A DNA stretch of 64,000 bases from Herminiimonas sp. (GTDB lineage Bacteria > Pseudomonadota > Gammaproteobacteria > Burkholderiales > Burkholderiaceae_D), in the NCBI GenBank assembly GCA_028292265.1, contig JAQGMR010000037.1, forward strand, positions 1 through 64,000, in the 5' to 3' direction. Under the pieces are notes generated by a model. The model saw only the letters and a list, made by a program, of their open reading frames with translations, did not search any database and was not told the DNA's origin. A program made the translations under genes and the position numbers. Of this stretch, positions 47,924 through 58,900 are shown piece by piece; the first letter of the stretch is position 1, and each line of letters begins with the position of its first letter.

Positions 47924-50900
47924 ATGTGGTTTACCCGCATCAGCATAGGCAATCCGGTTCTGGCGACCATGATGATGGTCGCCTTCGTCGTGCTCGGCCT
48001 GTTTTCCTATCAGCGCCTGCGCGTAGACCAGTTTCCAGACGTGACGTTTCCGGTGGTGGTGGTGCAGACCGACTATCCGGGCGCTTCGCCAGAATCGGTC
48101 GAGTCGGATGTCACCCGCAAGGTGGAAGAAGCAGTCAATACCATCAACGGCATCAACAGCCTCACCTCGCGTTCCTATGAAGGGTCCTCGGTCGTCATCA
48201 TTGAATTCGCCCTGACCATCGACCCGGCGGCTGCAGCGCAAGACGTACGCGAGAAAGTCGCCCTGGTGAAAGCGGCGTTCCGCAAGGAAGTGAAAGAACC
48301 GCGTGTCACGCGTTACGATCCGGCCGACCGGCCAATCTTTTCGATCTCGGTCAGCAACGCGCCCGGAGGACAGCAACGCAGCCTGCGCGAATTGACAACG
48401 CTGGCCGACCAGGTTGTGAAGAAGCGCCTTGAGAACGCGCGTGGCGTTGGATCCGTCACGCTGGTCGGCGGCGTGAAGCGAGAGATAGAAATCTACGTCA
48501 AGCCCAATGAAATGGAAGCGCAAGGCATTGGTGTCGACCAGATCATCAATGCGGTGCGCAATGAAAACCAGGAGCTGCCGACCGGCGCCATCCGCTCATT
48601 CGCCAACGAGCAGGCAGTGCAGATCCAGGGCCGCGTCAAGAATCCGGAGGACTTCGCCCGCATTGTCGTGGCACGCCGTGGCGGCCAACCGGTGACGCTC
48701 GGACAGGTAGCGACCGTGGTCGACAGCCAGCAGGAACAGGAGACGCTGGCGCTCTACAACGGCCAACGCACGCTGGCGCTCGACGTCCTGAAGGCACAGG
48801 GGGAAAACACGATCTCCGTGGCCGACGGGCTACAGGCGGCATTGAAGGACCTTCGGCCGCAGATCGACAAACTCTATCCCGGCGTCAAGCTCGATGTCAT
48901 CAAGGACGGCTCGCGCCAAATCCGCGTCGGCGTTCAGAATGTGCGCCGTACCCTGATTGAGGGCGCGGCACTCACGGTCCTCATCGTGTTCCTGTTCCTG
49001 AATTCATGGCGTTCGACCGTCATTACCGGCCTGACGCTGCCGGTGGCGCTGATTGGTACCTTCCTGTTCATGGACATGTTTGGCTTCACGATAAACATGA
49101 TCACGTTGATGGCCTTGTCGCTGTGCGTGGGCCTGCTGATCGACGATGCCATCGTGGTGCGCGAAAACATCGTGCGCCATGCCGGCATGAAAGTCGGCGG
49201 CCGCTTCAAGAGCCACAAAACCGCCGCGCTGGAAGGCACCGCGGAAATCGGCCTGGCGGTGCTGGCAACCACCTTCTCTATCGTGGCCGTGTTCTTGCCC
49301 GTCGGTTTCATGGGCGGCATCATCGGCCGCTTTTTTCATCAGTTCGGCATCACTGTCACCGCGGCCGTGCTGATCTCGATGTTCGTGTCCTTTACGCTCG
49401 ACCCGATGCTGTCGTCAATCTGGCCAGACCCGTCGACGCATTCGCCGCATACCGGCGAAGCTGGATGGCGTGCTCCGCGCAAGGGGTTCTATGCCAACAC
49501 CATCGGCCGTGTTCTGGACAAGTTTAGCGACATGGTCGACTGGCTCTCACGCACCTACCAGGTACTGCTGAAATGGTCACTGCGGCACCGCATCGCAACG
49601 CTTGCGATAGCGGTGGCCGCCTTCGTTGGCGGTCTGGCGCTTCCGGCATTGGGCCTAATCGGCAGCGAGTTCGTGCCGCAGGCCGATTATTCCGAGACCG
49701 GCGTCATCTTCAACACGCCCGTCGGCTCATCGCTTGAGTTCACCGAGAGCAAGGCGCGGCAGGTTGAGGGCGTGCTGCGAGAGTTCCCGGAAGTGCGCGA
49801 CCTCTACACCACCATCAACACCGGCACTGCGCAGGGCAAGAACTATGCAACGGTGTATGTACGGCTGACGCCACGCAGTGAGCGCAAGCGCAGCAATACA
49901 CAGATGAGCGTTCCGCTTCGGCAGCGCCTGGCGCAAATCGCCGGCGTGACGGTCACCCATATCGGCACGCTGGACGGCGTGGGCGGCGATATAAAGCAAA
50001 TACGATTCAGCCTGCTCGGAACTGACCTCAAGGAATTGGCCAGACTGTCGGGAGAAGTGCAAAAACGCATGCTCGACATTCCGGGCATCGTCGATATCGA
50101 TTCCAGCCTGAAGGCAGACAAGCCGACGGTGTCAGTCGAGCCGCGGCGTGACCTTGGCGCCGACCTCGGCATTGGCGTGGCGCAGATCGGTACCGCCCTG
50201 CGTCCGCTTCTGGCGGGCGAGGCGGCTGGCAGCTGGCGCGGCCCGGATGATGAGAACTACGACGTCAATGTGCGGCTTGCGCCGACTGACCGGAACACGG
50301 TTGACGATCTGTCGCGACTCATGCTGACCAGTTCACAGGTCAACAGTGACGGCTCGCCCAAAATGGTGCCGTTGCGGCAGGTCGCCACTATCAAGGAGTC
50401 AGTGGGCGCCAACCAGATCAACCGTCGCGACCTCAACCGCGAGGTGGAGCTTACGGCGAACGTGCTGGGCCGCTCGTCTGGCCAGGTCAACGCGGATTTG
50501 CAGACCTCGCTTAACGCAATGAACTGGCAGCCGGGCTACCGCTACCTGATCAATGGCTCGGCCAAAAATCAGCAAGAGTCGTTCGGCTATGCGGTATCGG
50601 CGCTGGCGCTGGCGGTGATTTTCATCTACATGATCCTGGCATCGCAGTTCGCCAGCTTCCTGCAGCCGATCGCCATCATGTCGGCCTTGCCGCTGACATT
50701 GATTGGCGTCTTCTTGTCACTCATGTTTTTCCGCTCCACGCTCAATATGTTCTCCATCATCGGCTTCATCATGCTAATGGGCTTGGTGACCAAGAACGCC
50801 ATTCTGCTGGTCGACTTTACCAACCAGTCGCGCCGCGCTGGTATGGAACGCTCGGCTGCCCTGCTCGAAGCAGCGCATGTTCGCCTGCGGCCAATTCTGA

Positions 50901-51193
50901 TGACGACGCTTGCCATGGTGTTCGGCATGGTGCCGCTGGCGTTCGGATTGTCGGAAGGTTCAGAGCAGCGCGCGCCAATGGGCCAGGCGGTGATAGGGGG
51001 AATCATCACGTCCTCGATCCTGACGCTGGTCGTGGTGCCGGTGATCTACACCTACCTGGACGACCTGGCAGTGTGGGCACGTCGCAAATTTGGGCATCCA
51101 GTGGTCCATGATGCGCACGAGGTAGGCGAGCCAATTGTTCGGGCCAAGGATACCCAGTCCCAATCTCTGCCCCGTACCGAGGATGCGCTTTGA
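47924..51193 (+). CDS. RND multidrug efflux transporter (HAE-1 type)
   Basis: A 1089-residue inner-membrane pump with 12 helices and two large periplasmic loops. The proton-relay Asp pair is in CVGLLIDDAIVVRENIV and the partner Lys in GLVTKNAILLVDFTNQ. Further family motifs are VDQFPDVTFPVVVVQTDYPG near the start and MALSL preceding helix 4. It carries an extra segment of about 35 residues at the large cytoplasmic loop (DPSTHSPHTGEAGWRAPRKG) and a C-terminal tail. No outer-membrane factor gene follows directly; tolC at 52305 is a plausible partner. Its substrate is not predictable. Confidence 0.93.
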   Translation: MWFTRISIGNPVLATMMMVAFVVLGLFSYQRLRVDQFPDVTFPVVVVQTDYPGASPESVESDVTRKVEEAVNTINGINSLTSRSYEGSSVVIIEFALTIDPAAAAQDVREKVALVKAAFRKEVKEPRVTRYDPADRPIFSISVSNAPGGQQRSLRELTTLADQVVKKRLENARGVGSVTLVGGVKREIEIYVKPNEMEAQGIGVDQIINAVRNENQELPTGAIRSFANEQAVQIQGRVKNPEDFARIVVARRGGQPVTLGQVATVVDSQQEQETLALYNGQRTLALDVLKAQGENTISVADGLQAALKDLRPQIDKLYPGVKLDVIKDGSRQIRVGVQNVRRTLIEGAALTVLIVFLFLNSWRSTVITGLTLPVALIGTFLFMDMFGFTINMITLMALSLCVGLLIDDAIVVRENIVRHAGMKVGGRFKSHKTAALEGTAEIGLAVLATTFSIVAVFLPVGFMGGIIGRFFHQFGITVTAAVLISMFVSFTLDPMLSSIWPDPSTHSPHTGEAGWRAPRKGFYANTIGRVLDKFSDMVDWLSRTYQVLLKWSLRHRIATLAIAVAAFVGGLALPALGLIGSEFVPQADYSETGVIFNTPVGSSLEFTESKARQVEGVLREFPEVRDLYTTINTGTAQGKNYATVYVRLTPRSERKRSNTQMSVPLRQRLAQIAGVTVTHIGTLDGVGGDIKQIRFSLLGTDLKELARLSGEVQKRMLDIPGIVDIDSSLKADKPTVSVEPRRDLGADLGIGVAQIGTALRPLLAGEAAGSWRGPDDENYDVNVRLAPTDRNTVDDLSRLMLTSSQVNSDGSPKMVPLRQVATIKESVGANQINRRDLNREVELTANVLGRSSGQVNADLQTSLNAMNWQPGYRYLINGSAKNQQESFGYAVSALALAVIFIYMILASQFASFLQPIAIMSALPLTLIGVFLSLMFFRSTLNMFSIIGFIMLMGLVTKNAILLVDFTNQSRRAGMERSAALLEAAHVRLRPILMTTLAMVFGMVPLAFGLSEGSEQRAPMGQAVIGGIITSSILTLVVVPVIYTYLDDLAVWARRKFGHPVVHDAHEVGEPIVRAKDTQSQSLPRTEDAL

Positions 51194-51239
51194 TAGAATC
51201 GCGGTTCTTTCATTTATCTGAGCTGTCCACGACGCCGCC

Positions 51240-51896
51240 ATGAACATCGAACAAGCCCGCAGTAACATGATTGAACAGCAGATCCGCACCTGGGATGTGC
51301 TCGACCAGCAAGTGCTTGAGTTGCTGCTCGTCGTCAAACGCGAAGCGTTCGTGCCCCCCGCCTTCAGGGGCCTGACGTTTGCAGACACTGAAATCCCGCT
51401 CCCGTGCGGGCAGAGCATGCTGTTACCGAAATTCGAAGCCCGCTTCCTGCAGGAAGCCGCCGTCAAGAAGCATGAAAACGTGCTGGAGATCGGGGCTGGC
51501 TCCGGCTACATGGCCGCCCTGCTCGCCTACCGCGCGCGGCATGTCACCACGGTGGAGATAGAACCGGAACTGGCGGCGATGGCCCGGCAGAATCTCGCTT
51601 CGAACGGCGTCATTAATGTCGACGTGGCCGAGGGCGATGGCGCCAACGGCTGGGGCGACCAGGACGCGCAGTACGATGTGATCGTCCTGTCCGGTTCGGT
51701 GCCAGTTTTGCCCGACGCGTTCCTTAAGCAAATCAAGATCGGCGGCCGCATCCTGGCCGTTGTTGGGCAGGCGCCGGCCATGGCGGCCCGCATTGTTACG
51801 CGGGTATCCGAAGTCGGCTATCACACCGAAACCCTGTTCGAGACCTCCATCAAGCCGCTGCGCAATGCGGTGAACCCGAACCATTTCAGGTTCTGA
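51240..51896 (+). CDS. pcm: Protein-L-isoaspartate O-methyltransferase family protein
   Basis: A 218-residue SAM-dependent methyltransferase of the PCMT family, which repairs isoaspartyl residues in aged proteins. The start is NMIEQQIRTWDVLDQQVLEL, followed by REAFVPPAFRGLTFAD, the PLPCGQSMLLP loop and motif I VLEIGAGSGYMAALLAYRA. The C-terminus is divergent and short (NAVNPNHFRF). Substrate specificity of this proteobacterial branch is not proved. The order pcm, rhodanese, tolC is conserved in Burkholderiales. Confidence 0.85.
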   Translation: MNIEQARSNMIEQQIRTWDVLDQQVLELLLVVKREAFVPPAFRGLTFADTEIPLPCGQSMLLPKFEARFLQEAAVKKHENVLEIGAGSGYMAALLAYRARHVTTVEIEPELAAMARQNLASNGVINVDVAEGDGANGWGDQDAQYDVIVLSGSVPVLPDAFLKQIKIGGRILAVVGQAPAMAARIVTRVSEVGYHTETLFETSIKPLRNAVNPNHFRF

Positions 51897-51930
51897 TCCG
51901 GCATTCCAATCTCCTCTCACACCAAAAACC

Positions 51931-52254
51931 ATGCAACAACTTACCGCTCCCGAGGTCGCCGCATGGCTTGCCGATCCGGCCCGTCCCGCGCCGCTTCTGC
52001 TAGACGTCCGCGAGCCATGGGAATTTGAGACATGCCACCTCGAAGGCGCGCGCCTGATGCCGATGAACACGGTGCCCGCGCGGCAGCAGGAGCTTGACCC
52101 GGAACAGCCCGTCGTCTGTATTTGCCACCATGGCGCACGGAGCATGCAGGTGGCCGCCTTCCTGGAACGACAGGGCTTTCAAAACGTGACGAATCTGACC
52201 GGCGGGATTCACGCCTGGGCGTTGCAGGTCGATCCCAGCATGCCGACCTATTGA
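51931..52254 (+). CDS. Single-domain rhodanese-like protein
   Basis: A 107-residue single rhodanese domain. LLLDVREPWEFETCHLEGAR is the CH2-type motif, and the active loop VCICHHGARSMQVAAFL carries the catalytic Cys in C-H-H-G-A-R-S. The end GFQNVTNLTGGIHAWALQVD is standard. It may act as a sulfurtransferase or GlpE-like protein. It lies between pcm and tolC, 50 bases before the tolC start. Confidence 0.92.
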   Translation: MQQLTAPEVAAWLADPARPAPLLLDVREPWEFETCHLEGARLMPMNTVPARQQELDPEQPVVCICHHGARSMQVAAFLERQGFQNVTNLTGGIHAWALQVDPSMPTY

Positions 52255-52304
52255 GCACCTTGCAAAACGACGTATTGATTCAGCTGTTCGACCGGAGAAC
52301 GTTT

Positions 52305-53636
52305 ATGCCCAAATCCTTCCCTGCCTTGCTGGCTTTCGGCGGCGTCATGGCCATATGCGCCGCGCCGTCGCATGCCATCAACTTGCTGCAGGTCTATCAG
52401 GAGGCGTTGGCAAACGATCCGGTGTACACCAGCGCGCGCTACACGCTCTCTGCAGGTGAAGAACGCAGCACGCAGGGCCGCGCCGGGCTCGTTCCGGCAG
52501 TTGGCCTGGCGGGCAACTACACGCGCAACTCGACCGCATTCAACATTGGACCGCAGTCGTCGAACAGCTCATCGGTTTCGAGTGGCTACACGCTGACGCT
52601 GACGCAGCCGCTGCTGCGCTGGGCAAACTGGGAAACCTATCAACAAGGCAAGCTCTCTGTGGCGTCGAGCGAAGCGCAATTCGCGCAGGCGCAGCAGGAC
52701 CTTATCGTGCGTGTTGCCCAAGCCTATTTCGATGTTCTGGCCGCGCAGGACGCGCTGTCCACCGTCCAGGCGCAGATGACGGCCATTACAGAGCAGCTGG
52801 CTTCGGCCAAGCGCAACTTTGAAGTGGGCACGGCCACCATCACCGACACCCACGAAGCACAGGCCCGCTACGACCTCGCAGTGGCGCAGCAAGCCGCCGC
52901 CAACAATGACGTGGAGATCCGCCGCTCGGCGCTGCAGCAGATCATCGGCCGGCCCGCCGGCGACCTGTCACCGCTGCGTCCCGGCATCAAGCTCGCGGCG
53001 CCGGAGCCCGCGCAAATGGATCTTTGGGTTACCAATGCCGAGACCCAGAACTATGGCGTGATCGGGCAGCAGCTGGCGCTCGAAATCGCGCAGCGCGAGA
53101 TCAAGCGCAATCAGGCCGCCCATACCCCGACCGTGGACCTTGTCGCGACCCGCAGCCACCTGAACCAGGGCGCGCCTTCCCTCACCATTCCAACCGCAGT
53201 GGTGGCTGACGCCAACGCGGTCGGCATCCAGTGGAACATTCCGATCTTTTCTGGCTTTGCTGTCACGAGCAGAGTGCGCGAATCCGTCGCGCTGGCTGAG
53301 CGAACCCGCTCAGACCTGGAAAATGCGCGACGCACTGCTGCGCAAAATGCGCGTCAATCCTTTCTGGGCGTGAGCAATGGTTTGGCGCAGGTCCGGGCGC
53401 TTGAAGCCGCTGAACTGTCGAGCCAGTCCTCGCTGGAATCGAATCAGCTTGGCTACCAGGTTGGCGTACGGATCAACATCGACGTGCTGAATGCGCAGCA
53501 GCAGCTTTTTTCAACGCGGCGCGACTTGTCGAAGGCGCGTTACGACACCTTGATCAATGGCTTGCGTTTGAAATCGGCCGCCAGCCTGCTGAAGGAAGAC
53601 GACCTGGCACAGTTGAACGGCATGCTGCGTCCATAA
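52305..53636 (+). CDS. tolC: TolC family outer membrane channel
   Basis: Trimeric outer-membrane exit duct for type I secretion and RND pumps. From ATG 52305 it has 443 residues with a signal peptide (AFGGVMAICAAPSHA, cleavage near residue 25). The mature N-terminus INLLQVYQEALANDPVYTSA is the classic TolC start. There are two repeats of helical hairpins, with DLIVRVAQAYFDVLAAQDAL and LSSQSSLESNQLGYQVGVRI. The gene lies in the pcm-rhodanese-tolC cluster, and the RND operon at 46754 lacks its own outer-membrane factor. The longer open frame beginning at 52122 lies over the rhodanese gene and is rejected. Confidence 0.93.
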   Translation: MPKSFPALLAFGGVMAICAAPSHAINLLQVYQEALANDPVYTSARYTLSAGEERSTQGRAGLVPAVGLAGNYTRNSTAFNIGPQSSNSSSVSSGYTLTLTQPLLRWANWETYQQGKLSVASSEAQFAQAQQDLIVRVAQAYFDVLAAQDALSTVQAQMTAITEQLASAKRNFEVGTATITDTHEAQARYDLAVAQQAAANNDVEIRRSALQQIIGRPAGDLSPLRPGIKLAAPEPAQMDLWVTNAETQNYGVIGQQLALEIAQREIKRNQAAHTPTVDLVATRSHLNQGAPSLTIPTAVVADANAVGIQWNIPIFSGFAVTSRVRESVALAERTRSDLENARRTAAQNARQSFLGVSNGLAQVRALEAAELSSQSSLESNQLGYQVGVRINIDVLNAQQQLFSTRRDLSKARYDTLINGLRLKSAASLLKEDDLAQLNGMLRP

Positions 53637-53821
53637 GTGAACGGCCATCCGCGCATGCGTAGGCCGTCCGCAAGGCGCTTGTCCGCATGTCCGTTTGTGA
53701 GAACCCTGCTCATCCTTGAATCGTTCGCCGCAGGGTAGACACTGAAGTTGGTGAGCGTACGGGCCAATCCATCATCGTTTTTTCCGTCGATGCGGCGCCC
53801 GCCCTGTTTGTTTGGAGTGAG

Positions 53822-54460
53822 TCAGGCCGGCGCCGTGTGGAGTGAGCCGGCACTGCGCAGCATATCGAGGCAGGCATCAATCAGGCGCTCCGCATTACCG
53901 GCAAGATCGAAGTTCTCTGGAGCCAGCAGCCAGTTGTTCATCAAGCCATCGAGCGCCGCGTGAAATATGACGCCGGCCAGATGGGTATCAAGCTGGGCCG
54001 GAAGCTGGCCTTTGGCGCAGGCGTTCTTCAAGATCGTTTCAATATTCGCTTCGCCCTGACGGAAGCACTCCTTCTGGCGTTGCGAAATTGGGTCGGCGTC
54101 TTCAAGATATTCGCACTTGTGAAAAATGATGTCGAACACCTTCCGTGACTGGGGGTTGCGAGCAGTCTCCTGAAGGACGAACACGCAAACCCTGCGCAGT
54201 TGCCCGAGCGGGTCGGCCTCAAGCTCCGGGTTAGCCTCGACCATGGCTTCCATGGGCAGGCGCACACGGTCCGCCATGGCGGTAAACAGATCGATCTTGT
54301 TTTTGAAATGCCAGTAGATGGCACCACGCGTCAAGCCGGCCTCCTGAGCTACATCGGCGAGCGAAGTGCCGGAGACGCCTTTGCGGTGGAATACATCCGC
54401 CGCGGCGTCGAGTATGCGGTTGCGCGTTTCCTGCGCTTCCTGCTTGGTGTTTCTAGCCAT
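53822..54460 (-). CDS. acrR: AcrR/TtgR-type TetR repressor
   Basis: A 212-residue repressor. It begins MARNTKQEAQETRNRILDAA, with helix-turn-helix TSLADVAQEAGLTRGAIYWH followed by FKNKIDLF, which is the AcrR/TtgR/BpeR subgroup pattern. The C-terminal drug-binding region (VFVLQETARNPQSRKVFDII) is complete. It is divergent from acrA with an AcrR-type palindrome between the genes. ATG 54460 is preferred to an upstream start at 54535 that would run through the operator. Confidence 0.92.
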   Translation of the reverse strand: MARNTKQEAQETRNRILDAAADVFHRKGVSGTSLADVAQEAGLTRGAIYWHFKNKIDLFTAMADRVRLPMEAMVEANPELEADPLGQLRRVCVFVLQETARNPQSRKVFDIIFHKCEYLEDADPISQRQKECFRQGEANIETILKNACAKGQLPAQLDTHLAGVIFHAALDGLMNNWLLAPENFDLAGNAERLIDACLDMLRSAGSLHTAPA

Positions 54461-54522
54461 TCGTGGTTCTTTAGGTAACAAGCAGATAAAATCGTGCCTT
54501 TGGCTTCGATCATAGCAGACGT

Positions 54523-54546
54523 CACATACATTCACGGATGTATGTA
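54523..54546. promoter_or_regulatory. AcrR-type operator
   Basis: CACATACATTCACGGATGTATGTA contains 8-base arms ACATACAT/ATGTATGT around a 6-base spacer. It closely matches the E. coli AcrR operator, in which TACATACAT and ATGTATGTA flank a short spacer. It lies between divergent acrR and acrA. Confidence 0.88.
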
Positions 54547-54664
54547 CAATGTTGGAACTCGTTTTGCTTTGTTTTCCTGAGGGTCGATTTTCTGCACGCC
54601 CCCATGGTCTTCACGACTTACCCTGCTCGTGCCGCCCGACCTTCCTTTTTTGTGTGAGAGTTTC

Positions 54665-55966
54665 ATGCGTTTGATTCGTCCAATTATTTCCCTTGCCACT
54701 GGCGCGCTTATCCTTTCTTCCCTGGCCGGATGCGGCGACAAGCCTGTACAGGCCCAGGCGCCCGGCGGTGGCGCACCGCCGCCACCCGAAGTTTCGGTGG
54801 TGTCCGTGGCACCGGAACGCATTGGCGTGGTGACGGAATTGCCTGGCCGACTCGAAGCAACGCGCATCGCGCAAGTACGCGCCCGGGTGCCGGGCATTGT
54901 CCTGAAGCGCACCTTCCGTGAAGGCAGCGACGTCAAGGCCGGCGACGTGCTGTACCAGATCGACCCGGCGTCATTCAAGGCAAACCTTTCCAGCGCCGAC
55001 GCCGGCGTGGCGCGCGCCGAAGCGAATTTGGCGGCAGCCAATCTCAAGGTGCAACGCTACCGGCCACTGGTTGAAACCAATGCCATCAGCAAACAGGAAT
55101 TTGACGACGCGCTCACAGCGCAAAAGCAGGCGCTCGCCGATGTCGCAACCGGCAAGGCAGCGCGGGAGACGGCCCGCCTCAACTTGGGCTATGCAACCGT
55201 CAACGCGCCTATTTCCGGGCGTATCGGCCGAGCACTGGTGACCGAAGGCGCACTGGTGGGCCAGGGCGAAGCAACCCCGCTGGCGGTGATCCAGCAACTC
55301 GACCCAATCTACGCGACGCTTTCGCAGTCCAGCACCGATTTGCTGCAACTCAAGCGATCGCTCGCCAACGGCACGTTGCAAAGCGCAGGCAAGGACCAGG
55401 CGAAAGTCCAACTGGTGACCGAAGATGGCAATGTGTCTCCAGATACCGGCAAGCTGCTGTTCTCGGATGTGACCGTCGATGAGAGCTCCGGCTCGGTATC
55501 GATCCGGGCCGAGTTTCCGAATCCGCAACGCAATCTATTGCCCGGCATGTTCATCCGTGCCCGCCTCGAGCAGGCGGTGCGCAAGGACGTGATACTCGTG
55601 CCGCAGCAAGCTGTGACCCGCGGCGCGGATGGCTCTTCGGTTTTCGTGGTCGGCAATGACGACAAGGTAAGTACGCGAAACATCATCATCGACGGCGCCC
55701 AAAACAATCGCTGGATTGTGCGCGAAGGCCTGAAGGCCGGAGACCGCGTGGTCGTGGAAGGGCTGCAAAAAGTCAAACCAGGCGCCGCAGTCAAGGCCGT
55801 CGCCTGGAAGCAACCGCAAGCCCCTGCCGGGGCCGGCACCGTGGCAGCGAGCCCCCCGACATCGGCGGGGTCCGCGCCCGCGGCTCCAGCAGGCACTCCT
55901 GGCTCTACCGCTGCCGCTGGCAGCAATGGCGCCGGCAAATCCAGCGCACCAACGCAAACGAGATAA
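54665..55966 (+). CDS. acrA: AcrA/MexA-type membrane fusion lipoprotein
   Basis: Periplasmic adaptor of the AcrB pump, 433 residues. The signal ends in lipobox L-A-G-C (ALILSSLAGCGDKP), so it is lipid-anchored. Motifs are VVTELPGRLEATRIAQVRAR, VLYQIDPASFKANLSSADAG, a coiled-coil hairpin, NAPISGRIGRALVTEGALVG and RNLLPGMFIRARLEQAV. The C-terminal 45 residues are Ala/Gly/Ser/Pro-rich. An earlier open start at 54629 precedes the signal peptide and is rejected. It is the first gene of acrA-acrB-oprM under the operator at 54523. Confidence 0.94.
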   Translation: MRLIRPIISLATGALILSSLAGCGDKPVQAQAPGGGAPPPPEVSVVSVAPERIGVVTELPGRLEATRIAQVRARVPGIVLKRTFREGSDVKAGDVLYQIDPASFKANLSSADAGVARAEANLAAANLKVQRYRPLVETNAISKQEFDDALTAQKQALADVATGKAARETARLNLGYATVNAPISGRIGRALVTEGALVGQGEATPLAVIQQLDPIYATLSQSSTDLLQLKRSLANGTLQSAGKDQAKVQLVTEDGNVSPDTGKLLFSDVTVDESSGSVSIRAEFPNPQRNLLPGMFIRARLEQAVRKDVILVPQQAVTRGADGSSVFVVGNDDKVSTRNIIIDGAQNNRWIVREGLKAGDRVVVEGLQKVKPGAAVKAVAWKQPQAPAGAGTVAASPPTSAGSAPAAPAGTPGSTAAAGSNGAGKSSAPTQTR

Positions 55967-55978
55967 GGAAACCGGAAC

Positions 55979-58900
55979 ATGGCGAAGTTTTTTATTGACC
56001 GCCCGGTCTTTGCGTGGGTGATCGCATTGTTCATCCTTTTGGGCGGCGCACTTGCCGTCACGCGACTGCCGGTATCGCAGTACCCGACCATTGCGCCCCC
56101 TTCGATCGTCGTTACCGCAACCTACCCTGGCGCATCGGCGCAGATTCTGGACGAGAGCGTTATCAGCCTGATCGAGCAGGAGATCAACGGCGCCGACAAC
56201 CTGCAATACATGGAGTCGCAGAGCCAGGCCAACGGACAGGGAACCATCACCGTCACGTTCTTGCCCGGCACTGACCCTGACCTTGCTGCGGTGGACGTGC
56301 AAAACCGCATCAAGCGGGTGGAAGCGCGCTTGCCGCAGGCAGTGACGCAACAGGGTGTGCAAGTGACCAAGTCGCGCAGCAACTTCCTGTTGTTTACAAC
56401 ACTGTCGTCGACCGACGGCCGGCTCGACCCGGTTGCACTGGGCGACTACCTTTCTCGCAACGTACTTAACGAAGTCAAGCGCGTTCCGGGCGTTGGCCAG
56501 GCGCAGCTATTCGGCACCGAGCGTGCGATGCGGATCTGGATCGACCCGGTAAAGCTCACCAACTTTAAACTTACCTCCACGGATATCGCCACCGCGATCC
56601 GCAACCAGAATGCGCAGGTTGCTTCGGGCACGCTGGGCGATTTGCCGACGCCGGACGCCGTGCAGATTTCGTCGCCGGTCGTGGTAACGGGCCAACTTTC
56701 AACACCCGAGGACTTCGGCAATATCGTCTTGCGCGCCAATCCAAACGGCTCGGCGGTGCGTTTGCGCGACGTCGCGCGCATTGAAGTCGGCGGACAAAAC
56801 TATTCCACCGCCGCGCGGCTGGATGGCAAGCCGACATCGGCCATCGGCGTGCAATTGTCGCCGACCGCCAATGCGCTCGACACCGCAAAGCTGGTGCGGG
56901 CAAAGATGAATGACCTCGCGCGCTATTTCCCGGCCGGTGTGAAATATGAAATTCCGTACGACACCTCGCTCTTCGTCAAGATTTCGATCGAGGAAGTGGT
57001 CAAGACACTGCTTGAAGCCGTCGTACTTGTGTTCCTGGTGATGTACCTGTTCCTGCAAAACCTTCGCTACACGCTGATCCCCACGATCGTGGTGCCAGTT
57101 GCCCTGATGGGAACCTTTGCGTCGCTGGCCGCGTTTGGGTACTCGATCAATGTGCTGACCATGTTTGGCATGGTGCTCGCCATCGGCATTCTGGTGGACG
57201 ATGCGATTGTGGTGGTGGAGAACGTGGAACGCATCATGAGCACCGAAGGGCTCTCGCCTCGCGACGCCACGCGTAAGGCGATGGGCCAGATCACCGGCGC
57301 CATCGTCGGCATCACCCTGGTGCTGGTGGCAGTGTTCATTCCCATGGCCTTCTTCGGTGGCGCCGTGGGTGCGATCTATCGCCAGTTCACGCTGTCCATG
57401 GTGTCGTCGATGATGTTCTCCGCATTGATGGCGCTGACCCTCACGCCGGCGCTGTGCGCAACGATCTTGAAGCCAGTTGAAAAAGGTCACCATGTCGAGA
57501 AAAAGGGTTTCTTCGGCTGGTTCAATCGTGGTTTTCAGTCCACCGCAAACAATTACCAAAGCCTGATTGCACGCATGCTCACCAAGGCCATGCGCTACAT
57601 GCTGGTATATGGCGTCATCGTCGCCTGCGTGGTGCTGCTCTATGCGCGGCTGCCTTCGTCTTTCCTGCCGAGCGAAGACCAGGGCTTCCTGATCACCAAC
57701 GTGCAATTGCCGCCGGGCGCCAGCGCCAACCGGACCGCTGAAGTCATATCGAAGGTCGAGAATTATTTTCTGAACCTGCCCTCGGTGGAACATACCGTCG
57801 GCGTGCTGGGCTTCAGCTTCTCGGGCAATGGCCAGAACGCAGGCCTCGTCTTTACGCCGCTGAAAGACTGGAGCGTGCGAAAAGCCGACGAGTCGGCCAA
57901 CGCCATCGTCGGTAAGGCCTTCGCCGCCTTCTCCGCGATCCGTGATGCCATTGTTTTCCCGCTCAATCCGCCACCGATCCGGGAACTGGGCAATGCAACC
58001 GGCTTCACCTTCCGCCTGCAGGATCGCGGCGGGTTGGGGCATGAAGCCTTGCTGGCGGCGCGCAACCAGTTGATGGGGCTGGCGTCGAAAAGCCCGGTGC
58101 TCGGCGGCGTGCGTCCTGAAGGCCTGGAAGATACGCCGCAGTTGCAGATGACCGTCGACCGTGACAAGGCAAACGCGCTCGGCGTGACCTTCGCCGAAAT
58201 CAACGCGACGCTCACCAACCTGCTCGGCTCCAACTACGTGAATGACTTCCCCAATGCGGGACGTCAACAGCGGGTTATCGTTCAGGCCGACGCGCCGCAA
58301 CGCCTGCAGCCCGAAGACCTCGACAAGCTGTATGCACGCAGTGCTTCCGGCAGCATGGTGCCGTTCTCCGCCTTCGTTACCTCGCACTGGATCACCGGCC
58401 CGGTGCAACTGGTTCGCTACAACGGCTACCCGGCCTACAAGCTTTCCGGCGATGCGGCAAAGGGACGCAGCACCGGCGAAGCGATGGACGAAATGGAACG
58501 GCTGGCCAAACAGCTGCCGGCCGGCTTTGGCTACGAATGGACCGGCCAGTCTTTTGAAGAAAAGACATCCGGCTCTCAGGCGCCCGCGCTGTTTGCGCTA
58601 TCCCTGCTGGCCGTGTTCCTGGTGCTTGCGGCATTGTATGAAAGCACCTCGATTCCGCTGTCAGTGATCCTGGTGGTGCCGCTCGGTGTGCTGGGCGCAC
58701 TGCTCGGCGCCACGCTGCGCGGCATGCCAAACGACGTGTATTTCAAGGTGGGCCTGATCGCCATCATTGGACTGTCGGCTAAAAACGCAATTCTGATCAT
58801 CGAATTCGCGAAAGACTTGCAGGCCGAAGGCATGGGCCTGGTCGAGGCGACGCTGGAAGCGGTGCATCTGCGCTTCAGACCTATCCTCATGACCTCGCTT

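Noticed and set aside
56699..58408. 569-codon ORF antisense to acrB
   Set aside because: Same reason: acrB is certain, and the antisense product is His/Arg/Gln-rich shadow sequence.
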